Assembly: GCA_017849335.1 (NCBI GenBank)
Contig: JAFIHP010000283.1
Location: 1 to 23,001 of the forward strand
Source: Actinomycetales bacterium
GTDB lineage: Bacteria; Actinomycetota; Actinomycetes; S36-B12
Length of the DNA stretch: 23,001 nucleotides
Reading direction: 5' to 3'
The first letter of the stretch is position 1. Each line of letters begins with the position of its first letter. Below the pieces are notes generated by a model. It was not told the origin of the DNA, did no database searches, and saw only the letters and a list, made by a program, of their open reading frames with translations. The translations under genes were made by a program, and so were the position numbers. This document shows positions 8,901-15,269 of this stretch, piece after piece.

Positions 8901-9571
8901 CCGGCGTGCGTCCCCGGCTGCTCCCGTTTGCCAACCAGCGGGCGCCGCACGGAGAGGTCACCGAGGCCATGCGCGCTCAGGCACGCCATCGGCTGGGCTT
9001 CGACGACGGCCCGATGGCCGGGACCATCCACCTGGGGACGTTCGGCTACGTCGACACCCGCACCAAGATGACCGACGTGGTCATCGAGACCGCCGCGTGG
9101 CTCACGCAGTGGGGGCATCGCGTGTCGCTCCACCTGGCCGGATCCGGAGGGACCGCCGACGTCGACGCCCTGACCCGACGGGCCCAGGAGGCCGGGATCG
9201 CCCACTTCGAGGTGACGGGGTTCCTCGACGACGTCGCGTTCCGCGACTACCTGCTCGCCGTCGACCTGGGACTGCAGCTGCGCATCAGCCCGGTGCTCGG
9301 GGTGAGCGGGCCGCTGAGTGATCTCGCGGCGTACGGGACTCCGGCCGTGGCGTCCTCCGGGCTGGCGGCGGACGTCGACACGCCCGCGTACGTCGACCGG
9401 CTCCCTGACGACGTCAGCCCGGTCCTCGTCGCTGAGGCGGTAGAGCGGGCCGTGGCGAACCCGTTGCCTCATGCCGAGCGCGAGGAGCTGCGTCAGGCGT
9501 ACCTCGCGGAGAAGTCCCCGGCCCGCTACGCCCAGGCGCTGCTGGAGCTGCTGTCCGAGGCCGCGAGGTGA
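5960..9571 (+). CDS. FkbM methyltransferase-GT4-GT4 fusion protein
   Basis: 1203 residues in three modules. The N-terminal module (about 1-240) is an FkbM SAM-dependent methyltransferase: SFAQNAEDVRVWRAF (8-22), SAM-binding YVDVGANE (about 32-39), TIDVEGAE (about 144-151) and a GYRFVAFDGVNRWYVA tail. A basic linker follows. The second module (about 430-790) is a GT4 retaining glycosyltransferase with GTRGIGRFARAALDG and the donor-site EGLSLPVIE (E-x7-E, about 707). The third (about 808-1195) is another GT4 fold starting RVGIGTPWAPQRSGVADF, but where E-x7-E is expected it reads LGVSGPLSDLAAYGTP, with the first Glu replaced by Val and the second by Asp. The protein probably adds sugars to the growing glycan and O-methylates one of them. 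It overlaps the gene before by 4 bases and is followed 7 bases later by another GT4, so translation is coupled. Sugar specificity is not readable. Confidence 0.9.
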   Translation: MTDRRRVSFAQNAEDVRVWRAFRDADPTTLRYVDVGANEHRHLSITASLHDEGWRGVLIEADPVLAEELRVHRPDDLVIEVAAAGGDGELVFHRVPGTGLGTLDADEAAAAAARGFAVETVTVRTRALDDVLDEVGLGDVHFMTIDVEGAEAVVLQGLSLTRHRPWTLCVEAVLPGTSEPSEGAWEPGLLAAGYRFVAFDGVNRWYVAVEHADLAPALSVPFNAIDAGEHGWVVADHAATRTRADRADVRRAWTRELILHDIAGEVPRAEYERQIAELRGALVAVEGSRTFRYSRKAARIAKGVVFRARQAVDHLPAPVRASMVRSRHRRLVSAAMGQLTDPAYLGRPPVDVVGWITPDGLPDGPTAGFQLDPLTSADAVAARAWLDAGPYDTDDLLDRRTDNHGDELGRTAAALRERLRIADRPASPRWAGGADVLFDARCLQTPAFGTRGIGRFARAALDGVRASVGDDRLVLLVDPGLEPLPADLAGAARQVRRVDEREVPRYGALVQPSPMTATALPLLPLLHSEAKKVAVVFDFIPMHYPTVYLRHFAARAEYAAALDALRLYGEFVCISALARTELLTLLGRPGEGPEAVSAVVAWPRDVLPAGQEMPAAHGTGPIVVMTGDEPRKNTFGALAGIGAATAGDPGRDVVVIGMAGQGDRVHHWSIAAAMRPGEARTLDRISDDEMQALLASASLVVVASFDEGLSLPVIEALRAGVPVVAADIPAHRELIGTGSFLADPASPTSIASAVRRHAGRASTQQRQAQRLLQHKHQVLEDVVGAMVGSAAKAASVDLPSAAINVSGRTLRVGIGTPWAPQRSGVADFSTTTTIELARLADVTVYATADADVAGTTPDGVRITAARIEDVLDHGTDDDVFVSVVGNSHFHLPFLACIDAVDPVVVSHDTRLVELYLALRGRGGVEQLMLRGTGRRSLWPPLDEQIDDMRLLEDAGFWEVARRARMLVMHTPTAAPRIEAETGVRPRLLPFANQRAPHGEVTEAMRAQARHRLGFDDGPMAGTIHLGTFGYVDTRTKMTDVVIETAAWLTQWGHRVSLHLAGSGGTADVDALTRRAQEAGIAHFEVTGFLDDVAFRDYLLAVDLGLQLRISPVLGVSGPLSDLAAYGTPAVASSGLAADVDTPAYVDRLPDDVSPVLVAEAVERAVANPLPHAEREELRQAYLAEKSPARYAQALLELLSEAAR
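9565..9571 (+). promoter_or_regulatory. Ribosome binding site for the downstream GT4
   Basis: GAGGTGA, an excellent anti-Shine-Dalgarno match, overlaps the stop codon of the fusion gene and lies 7 nt before the GTG at 9579. It decides that start over the longer open frame. Confidence 0.65.
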
Positions 9572-9578
9572 TGACACC

Positions 9579-10721
9579 GTGACCTACGTCGGTATCGACC
9601 TCGAGCAGTTCCTCCGCGACCCGTACGGGTCGGGGATCCAGCGGGTCCTGCAGTACCTGGCGATCGAGTGGCCGGCCGACATCGCCTCCGCCGACTTCGT
9701 CGTTCCCGTCGAGGACCAGTTCGCGCTGCTCACGCCGAGCCAGGCTGCCCAGGCCCTGTCCATCCCGTTCGCGCCTCGCGAACCCGGCTCGGACCTGCGC
9801 GCGGCGGTCGCGGCGTCGATCGCCGAGAGCGGTGCGACCCGGGTGAAGGCCGGCGATCTCGTCGCGCTCTACGACACGTGGCTGCTTCCCGAGGTGTCGT
9901 ACCTGCCTGCCGTCCTGGAGCGGTTCCCCCTCATGTCGCGGTGCATGCCGACCACGATGATCGGGTACGACACGTTGCCGATGAGCGAGCCCGCGAACTA
10001 CCGGTTCCGTCCGGGGACCGCAGGCGACGTGAGCGAGTACTTCCGGCTGCTCGCGACGGCGGACTCCGTCGTGTGCATCAGCGCCTACGCGCGAGACAGC
10101 ATCCTGGGCCGGCTCCGGCGCGATCCGGCACTGCCCATCACCGTCGCCCACCCAGGTGGCGACCACCTCGACGTGCGCACGGGCCGCCCTCCGCTGCGTC
10201 CGACGTTCCTGCGGCTGGGCACGATGGAGGCTCGCAAACGACCCGTCGAGATCCTGCAGGGGTTCACCGCGGCCGTCGATGCCGGGGCGGTCGCCGACCT
10301 CGTCTTCGTCGGCGGTCCTTCCGCGTCGGACGACGCGATCAACACGGCCGTCCGAGCGGCGGCCGACTCCGTCCTCCCCGTGACGTGGATCGTCGGCGCG
10401 ACCGACGACGAGGTCCGCGACCTGATCAACCGTGCCAGCGTGTTCGTGTCGGTCGGCGTCGAGGGCTACGGAATCCCGGTCCTGGAGTCCATCCGGCAGG
10501 GCACGCCCGTGCTCTACGACGGGATCCAGCCCGCGGGCGACGTGATGGCGGGACACGGCGCACGCCGCGTGCCCGCGATGACGCAGGACGAGCTGGTGCG
10601 GATGTTCGTCGAGTACAGCGCGCCCGGCACGGTCGCGGGGCTCACCGCCGAGATCGACCCCGATGCGGTGCCGACCTGGGCTGACTTCGCCCGCCACGTC
10701 GCCCGGGCGTGCGTGACCTGA
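9579..10721 (+). CDS. GT4 family glycosyltransferase
   Basis: 380-residue GT-B retaining glycosyltransferase, expected at the cytoplasmic face of the membrane. The N-terminus YVGIDLEQFLRDPYGSGIQR includes the GI-R motif usual where the acceptor domain starts. The middle has VVCISAYARDSIL and the phosphate-binding FLRLGTMEARKRP. The donor site is EGYGIPVLE (E-x7-E, about residues 295-303) followed by RQGTPVLY. Family and length are normal. The start is GTG at 9579 behind GAGGTGA; upstream in-frame codons belong to the previous gene's shadow. It is the last gene of the gmd operon and ends 15 bases from the convergent gene at 10737. Its E-x7-E is intact, unlike that of the C-terminal module of the preceding fusion, so it could supply activity lost there. 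Donor unknown. Confidence 0.88.
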   Translation: MTYVGIDLEQFLRDPYGSGIQRVLQYLAIEWPADIASADFVVPVEDQFALLTPSQAAQALSIPFAPREPGSDLRAAVAASIAESGATRVKAGDLVALYDTWLLPEVSYLPAVLERFPLMSRCMPTTMIGYDTLPMSEPANYRFRPGTAGDVSEYFRLLATADSVVCISAYARDSILGRLRRDPALPITVAHPGGDHLDVRTGRPPLRPTFLRLGTMEARKRPVEILQGFTAAVDAGAVADLVFVGGPSASDDAINTAVRAAADSVLPVTWIVGATDDEVRDLINRASVFVSVGVEGYGIPVLESIRQGTPVLYDGIQPAGDVMAGHGARRVPAMTQDELVRMFVEYSAPGTVAGLTAEIDPDAVPTWADFARHVARACVT

Positions 10722-10736
10722 GGTCTGGTCACGCAC

Positions 10737-12848
10737 CTACCGGCCGCAGCCCAGTCCGATGATGCGGAAGCCGCTGGCCTGCGCGGCGACGGTCGAGCCA
10801 CCGGCCAGGACGGGCCCCTCCCCGTCGACCGGCCCGACGAGCCAGCGGACTCCGTCATCGCACAGGGTCGTCACCGAGGGGCTGTCACCGGCGAGCGCCT
10901 CGTCCACCGCGAGACGACGTGCGTCGAACTCCCTCGCACTCCCCGTGACGCTCAGGTTCGTCGACAGTCGCCCGTACGCGGCGTAGGGGACCAGCCGGCC
11001 CGCGAACAGCGCCGGCGTGATCCGTCGGTCGTCGTAGGCGACGACATCGCCCGGGTGGCTGACCCGGGCGAGCTGCTGCGACAGGGCGTCGATCTCGTCC
11101 GGCGACAACGGCGGCAGCGGTTCGCCCCCGTCCCACGCGGTCGCGGTCTCGCCTACGGATGTCGGCACGCCGATCGACCCGACGCCGAGCCGGTTGGCCA
11201 GCACGACAGTCACGGCACTCATCGTCGCGGCGGTGACCAGCAGCGGCACGGTCGCGCCCGCGTACCCCCGTCGCCGCAGGAGCCAGGCCGCCACGGCGAC
11301 GGCGATCCCCAGGATCACCAGGAACACGACCTGCGCGACAACCGTCACGGCCAGCCCGCCGCTCACGCGCATGGCGCCGGCCCACACGACAGCCGTGCCC
11401 ACGGCGACGACCGCCGCAGCGACGACCACGTGCCGGCGAGCACGGGCCTCGCTCAGGGACCGACGCACTGCCCGGCCAGCTCCGACGGCGGAAATCACCC
11501 AGACGACGGTCGTCGCGGAGACCAGGAACCAGGTGTTGTTCGGCCGTGACTCGGCCATCAGCCACAGCGGCGCGAGGCCCTCGACCGCAAGCCCGGCACC
11601 GAGAGCGGTCGCACGCGACCACTGCCGGACCGGGCGCGCCGCGAGGAAGATCAGTCCGGCCCAGCCCGGCACCAGTGCGAGGGTCGTGGCCACGGTGGGC
11701 TGGAGCGAGGTCCACAGCGCCGCGGGGTCACGCACGTCCCGCAGCCCCAGGCCGCCACCGTCGGCCTGCCCGCTCTCCAGCAGCACGAACGCCGCGACGG
11801 CTCCCGCCACGCACGCCGCGACGACCGCGACCGTCGGACGGCGGGCCGGATCGCCTCGGAGGTAGGCCACCACGGCCAGGACCACCACGGCGCCGACGAG
11901 AACGGCCCCCGCGCTCAGCTTGGTGCCGGTCAGCACGAAGGCGACGCCGGTGAAGACGACGACGAGCAGGACGGGACGCCGACGCGGGAGGTACACCGCG
12001 AGGAAGCAGGCCAGGACCAGGATCGGCCCGGACACCGTCTGCGACAGCGAGTCCCAATTGACCGGAACGATCGACAGGTCTCCGACGAACCGGCCGATCA
12101 CGACGAGCAGAGCGGCCAGCCAGGCGACCCACAGGGGGGCCCGCGCGCGGGCGGCCCAGGCCGCGGCGAGGAACGCGAGGCCGGCGATCGCGACGACCGG
12201 AAGCGCCCGGGTCATCCCGGCGAACGCCGCGGAGCCCGTGAACGACTCCAGCCCGGCGGACATGGCGTAGGACAACCAGTGGTACCGCAGCGGCCAGTCC
12301 GACATGCCGCCCGTCCCGGACCCCGTCGTGTGACTGGCCGTTCCCACGACCTGCAGGAAGAGGCTGTCCGGGTGGAACGTGGTGTAGTCGATCGGCTGGG
12401 TCAGGCGATAGCGCTCCCACTGGTAGCGGTTCAGGGCGAGGGCGACCAGGGACGCACACGCCCCCGCTGCCAGGACTCCCGGCCGCGCATCGATCCGCGG
12501 GACCGCGAGCAGTCCGGGTCTCACCGCGGAGACGACCGCCGCGACGACCGCCAGCACGGGAAGGGACAGCCACGTGACGGCGTCGGACCGGAGCACCAGG
12601 CCCACCGCCATCGCCCACACCAGCGCGACCGCCACGCCGCCGCCGACGACCTCCGCCGCCGACACCCTCCGCCGCTGGAACACTGCCAGCAGCCCGCCGC
12701 CGGCCGCGATGTTGGCCGCCAGGACGATCGACACGGCGATCGCGTCCCTGAGGGTCAGTCCCGACCACGCGAGGACAGCGGCCAGCGCGACAGCCAGCAC
12801 GAGCGCGGTCGTCAGGACGACACCCCAGGACCGCCACGACGAAGACAC
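10737..12848 (-). CDS. Large polytopic membrane protein, GT-C-like glycosyltransferase candidate
   Basis: 703 residues. About a dozen hydrophobic helices fill residues 8 to about 570, followed by a soluble C-terminal domain of about 130 residues with two cysteines, probably outside the cell. The loop containing YTTFHPDSLF, then GMSDWPLRYHWLSYAMS, resembles the first outer loop of GT-C enzymes (an acidic residue after HP, then a YHWLS helix). The start chosen is GTG at 12848, because GGGGGGAG lies 7 nt upstream. An in-frame ATG at 12893 would add 15 hydrophilic residues but has no Shine-Dalgarno sequence and would sit upstream of a TAGACT -10 candidate. It lies behind the PIG-V-like gene on the same strand and is likely co-expressed. 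I recognise no named family; the function as a polyprenyl-phosphate-sugar transferase is inferred from architecture and context. Confidence 0.7.
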   Translation of the reverse strand: MSSSWRSWGVVLTTALVLAVALAAVLAWSGLTLRDAIAVSIVLAANIAAGGGLLAVFQRRRVSAAEVVGGGVAVALVWAMAVGLVLRSDAVTWLSLPVLAVVAAVVSAVRPGLLAVPRIDARPGVLAAGACASLVALALNRYQWERYRLTQPIDYTTFHPDSLFLQVVGTASHTTGSGTGGMSDWPLRYHWLSYAMSAGLESFTGSAAFAGMTRALPVVAIAGLAFLAAAWAARARAPLWVAWLAALLVVIGRFVGDLSIVPVNWDSLSQTVSGPILVLACFLAVYLPRRRPVLLVVVFTGVAFVLTGTKLSAGAVLVGAVVVLAVVAYLRGDPARRPTVAVVAACVAGAVAAFVLLESGQADGGGLGLRDVRDPAALWTSLQPTVATTLALVPGWAGLIFLAARPVRQWSRATALGAGLAVEGLAPLWLMAESRPNNTWFLVSATTVVWVISAVGAGRAVRRSLSEARARRHVVVAAAVVAVGTAVVWAGAMRVSGGLAVTVVAQVVFLVILGIAVAVAAWLLRRRGYAGATVPLLVTAATMSAVTVVLANRLGVGSIGVPTSVGETATAWDGGEPLPPLSPDEIDALSQQLARVSHPGDVVAYDDRRITPALFAGRLVPYAAYGRLSTNLSVTGSAREFDARRLAVDEALAGDSPSVTTLCDDGVRWLVGPVDGEGPVLAGGSTVAAQASGFRIIGLGCGR

Positions 12849-12855
12849 CTGCCGA

Positions 12856-12863
12856 CTCCCCCC
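12856..12863 (-). promoter_or_regulatory. Ribosome binding site supporting the GTG start at 12848
   Basis: On the minus strand GGGGGGAG is followed by seven bases and GTG. It is the reason for preferring 12848 over the ATG at 12893. Confidence 0.5.
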
Positions 12864-12877
12864 TGTGTCGTCGTTCG

Positions 12878-12883
12878 AGTCTA
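12878..12883 (-). promoter_or_regulatory. Candidate internal -10 box
   Basis: TAGACT on the minus strand matches TAnnnT and would start a transcript near 12871, just before the ribosome binding site at 12856-12863. No -35 is seen, so this is weak and the gene may simply be read from the upstream PIG-V-like gene. Confidence 0.25.
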
Positions 12884-12910
12884 GGTCGCCCATCGACGGC
12901 AGCAGCTTGG

Positions 12911-14035
12911 CTACGCGATCCAGTGGCCCGTCACGAAGCCGACGACGCCCACCAGCATCAGCGGGAGCGCCACGACGACCCAGGCAGCCAGGACCCACCG
13001 TCGGCGCGTGGCCCACACGCCGATCAGCACCCAGACGGGGAACAGGGTCAGGTAGGAGCGCGGCACGGAGTAGTACACGTTGCTCGTCGCCAGGGCGACG
13101 AGGGTGAGGCCGACGTAGGTCGCCTCCGCCCACCAGCGTTTCACCAGCAAGATCACGACGACCGCCGCCATCCCGACGACCGCGAGGATCTCCAGCCGGT
13201 ACTGGACGGCGAACGTGGCCGTGACACCGTCGTGGAACGCCAGGTTCCAGGTCGCCTCCCACGTCTCCCACGGCGTGGAGAGGTGCCGGTGCCACCCGGT
13301 CGACTGCGCGTCCAGCCACGTCGTCCAGCTGCCGGAGCGCGCGTGGTAGCACGCGACCACCCCCGCCATCGCCGCGAAGGGGAGTGCGAGCCAGGGCAGG
13401 TCCCGCCAGCGTCGCGGTCGGTCGACGACGAACAGCACGACCAGGGCGACGGCCAGGAACAGTCCGTTGACTCGCACCACGCTCGCGGCCGCCGCGAGCA
13501 GGCCGGCCCACATCCAGCGGTGCTGGCGCGCCAGCAGCCACGCGCTGAACGCGAACGCGCAGAACAGCGCCTCCGGGTACGGCGCGGCCAGGTAGACCGC
13601 AGCCGGTGCCATGACCCACGCCACGACGGCGTACTCGCCCCGGCCGCCCTCCCTCGCGGTCAGTCGCGACAGCGCCCAGGCGGCGACGAAGCCGGCGACC
13701 GCCGCGACCGCGAGGCCGGCCAGCGTCGGGTGGATGTTCAGCTTGCCGAAGACCCACAGCAGGGCCGGGTAGCCGGGCAGGAAGGCGTAGTTGCTCTCGA
13801 AGCCCGGCGCCCCGTACCCGGACTGGGCGATGCTCGCGTACCAGTCCAGGTCCCACTGGTGCCACGCGGCGATCGGACCGAGGGACGGCGTCTCCTGCGT
13901 CCCGTCGCCGACGAACATCGACGCGGGCCCCGCCAGAACCCACGTCGCATAGGTCGCCGCGACGAAGACCATCACGCGCGAGCCGAACCACACCGACGCG
14001 ACCGGCCACACGTCGCTTCGGCGCATCGCCGTCAT
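12911..14035 (-). CDS. PIG-V/Gpi18-like membrane mannosyltransferase
   Basis: About 374 residues, polytopic. The segment WHQWDLDWYASIAQSGYG and then NYAFLPGYPALL is the signature of bacterial relatives of PIG-V/Gpi18 (GT76), membrane GT-C enzymes that take mannose or another sugar from a polyprenyl-phosphate donor. The Asp in WDLDWY is the expected catalytic-loop acid. PYPEALFCAFAFSAWL and VRVNGLF are further family features, and roughly nine helices follow. The start is uncertain: ATG at 14035 or 14026, or GTG at 14056 or 14047. None has a clear Shine-Dalgarno sequence, and I chose the first ATG. It ends 62 bases before the GTG start preferred for the next membrane protein. The polyprenyl-phosphate-sugar synthase-like GT2 that could feed it starts divergently at 14179. 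The acceptor is unknown. Confidence 0.85.
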   Translation of the reverse strand: MTAMRRSDVWPVASVWFGSRVMVFVAATYATWVLAGPASMFVGDGTQETPSLGPIAAWHQWDLDWYASIAQSGYGAPGFESNYAFLPGYPALLWVFGKLNIHPTLAGLAVAAVAGFVAAWALSRLTAREGGRGEYAVVAWVMAPAAVYLAAPYPEALFCAFAFSAWLLARQHRWMWAGLLAAAASVVRVNGLFLAVALVVLFVVDRPRRWRDLPWLALPFAAMAGVVACYHARSGSWTTWLDAQSTGWHRHLSTPWETWEATWNLAFHDGVTATFAVQYRLEILAVVGMAAVVVILLVKRWWAEATYVGLTLVALATSNVYYSVPRSYLTLFPVWVLIGVWATRRRWVLAAWVVVALPLMLVGVVGFVTGHWIA

Positions 14036-14113
14036 CGCGCGACCCACGGATACCACTGTGCGCTCATGACCTGGGAGTCGCCTGCCAGGCGGCCGTCACG
14101 ATCCTGTGGATCC

Positions 14114-14165
14114 CGGTCGGGGTCCGCCGACCGTGCGGTCTACCGCGGTGCCGCCCGACGGTCGG
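14114..14165. repeat. Three alternating copies of CGGTCGG in a divergent promoter region
   Basis: CGGTCGG occurs at 14114-14120, inverted as CCGACCG at 14127-14133 and direct again at 14159-14165. The first two form a perfect 7-bp hairpin with a 6-nt loop. The second and third extend to a perfect 8-bp inverted repeat (14127-14134 with 14158-14165). Inside lies GCGGTCTACCGC (14135-14146), itself a 5-bp inverted repeat. The cluster sits between the divergent genes at 14035 and 14179 and directly before a -10 box. Confidence 0.5.
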
Positions 14166-14166
14166 A

Positions 14167-14172
14167 TAGCGT
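14167..14172 (+). promoter_or_regulatory. -10 box of a leaderless promoter for the GT2/DUF2304 operon
   Basis: TAGCGT, a TAnnnT match, ends 6 nt before the ATG at 14179, so transcription should begin at or next to the start codon. No Shine-Dalgarno or -35 sequence is evident. Confidence 0.55.
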
Positions 14173-14178
14173 CGCCCC

Positions 14179-14907
14179 ATGACCGAGCGCCGCACCCTGG
14201 TGGCGATCCCGGCGTGGAACGAGGAGCGCTCCATCGCCTCGGTGATCGAGAGGGTCCGCGAGCACCGCCCCGAGGCGGACATCCTGGTCGTGAGCGACGG
14301 CTCGACCGACCGGACCGCCGAGTACGCCCGGGCCGCCGGAGCGACCGTGGCCGTGCTCCCGTTCAACGTGGGCGTCGGCGGTGCCATGCGGACGGCCTTC
14401 CTGTACGCCGCCCGCGGCGAGTACCAGGCCCTCGTGCAGGTCGACGCCGACGGCCAGCACGAGCCGGCGGAGCTCGACGCCCTCATCGACGGCCTCGACG
14501 CAGCGGACATCGTCGTGGGCAACCGGTTCCATCCCGGCTCCACGTACGTGGTGCACGGTCCCCGCCGCTGGGCGATGACGCTGCTGTCGGCAGCCCTGTC
14601 ACGCATGGCGCACTCTCCGATCCAGGACACGACGTCCGGCTTCCGCTCGGCCGGTCCGCGAGCCATCTCGCTTTTCGCCGTGGAGTACCCCGCGGAGTAC
14701 CTCGGTGACACGGTCGGCTCGCTCACGATCGCGATCCGTCACGGGCTCGTCGTCCGCGAGGCGCCGGTCACGATGTACTTCCGCGAGCACGGCCGGCCCA
14801 GCAAGAACGCCCTGTGGTCGGCGCTCTACCTCGGCCGCGCGACCCTCGCCCTCGTCGTGACCCTGCTCCAGCGCGGCAAGCGGCCAGCCCGGGCGGACCT
14901 CGCATGA
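14179..14907 (+). CDS. GT2 family, polyprenyl-phosphate sugar synthase-like (DPM1-type)
   Basis: 242 residues. The N-terminus LVAIPAWNEERSI, VVSDGSTD (residues 37-44), PFNVGVGGAMRTAF and VQVDADGQHEP (87-96, the metal-binding DxD region) place it with dolichol-phosphate-mannose/polyprenyl-phosphate sugar synthases, which load a sugar from a nucleotide donor onto a lipid phosphate. A single hydrophobic stretch near the C-terminus (about 212-232) could hold it at the membrane. The start is ATG at 14179, 6 nt after TAGCGT. The stop overlaps the next gene's start (ATGA at 14904-14907). GT2 enzymes of this type are commonly paired with a DUF2304 protein, as here. The product could be donor for the GT-C-like proteins at 2373, 10737 and 12911; that link is inference. 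Confidence 0.85.
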   Translation: MTERRTLVAIPAWNEERSIASVIERVREHRPEADILVVSDGSTDRTAEYARAAGATVAVLPFNVGVGGAMRTAFLYAARGEYQALVQVDADGQHEPAELDALIDGLDAADIVVGNRFHPGSTYVVHGPRRWAMTLLSAALSRMAHSPIQDTTSGFRSAGPRAISLFAVEYPAEYLGDTVGSLTIAIRHGLVVREAPVTMYFREHGRPSKNALWSALYLGRATLALVVTLLQRGKRPARADLA

Positions 14908-15269
14908 CCGCCAACGTGCTCGCCGCGGTCGCGGCCGTCGTCGTCTTCGCGTTCATCCTCTGGTTGCTGCGTCGCGGTGTGCTGAAGGAGAAGTACGCCG
15001 TCCTGTGGCTGTTCGTCTCCGTCGTCGCCGCAGTCCTCGCGATCGTCCCCGGCGCCGCGCGCTGGGTGGCGACCGCCGTCGGAGTCGAGATCCCGGCCAA
15101 CCTGCTGTTCTTCGTCACGATCGTGCTGCTCGTGCTCGTGAGCGTCCAGCTGAGCTACGAGCTCAGTCGGCAGGACGCGAAGATCCGCCGGCTGGCCGAG
15201 GAGTCCGCCTTGATCGAGGAGCGCCTGCGCCGCCTCGAGGGGCGTGACGGCGGGCCGTCGAGCCCGTGA
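14904..15269 (+). CDS. DUF2304 family small membrane protein
   Basis: 121 residues with three hydrophobic segments (about 3-22, 32-50, 66-88) and a charged C-terminal tail (about 90-115) likely to form a coiled coil on the cytoplasmic side. The LRRGVLKEKYAVLWL segment after the first helix is typical of DUF2304 proteins. The family has no fixed biochemical role; its members sit next to polyprenyl-phosphate-sugar GT2 genes, as seen here, and are thought to assist them at the membrane. The start is ATG at 14904, overlapping the GT2 stop by 4 bases. The stop overlaps the next GTG start (15266), so the three genes are translationally coupled. Confidence 0.8.
   Translation: MTANVLAAVAAVVVFAFILWLLRRGVLKEKYAVLWLFVSVVAAVLAIVPGAARWVATAVGVEIPANLLFFVTIVLLVLVSVQLSYELSRQDAKIRRLAEESALIEERLRRLEGRDGGPSSP

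Noticed and set aside
10737..14009. Single 1090-codon frame suggesting fusion of the two minus-strand membrane proteins
   Set aside because: Upstream of 12893 this frame is out of register with the PIG-V-like coding frame and gives low-complexity sequence. The two proteins are separate.
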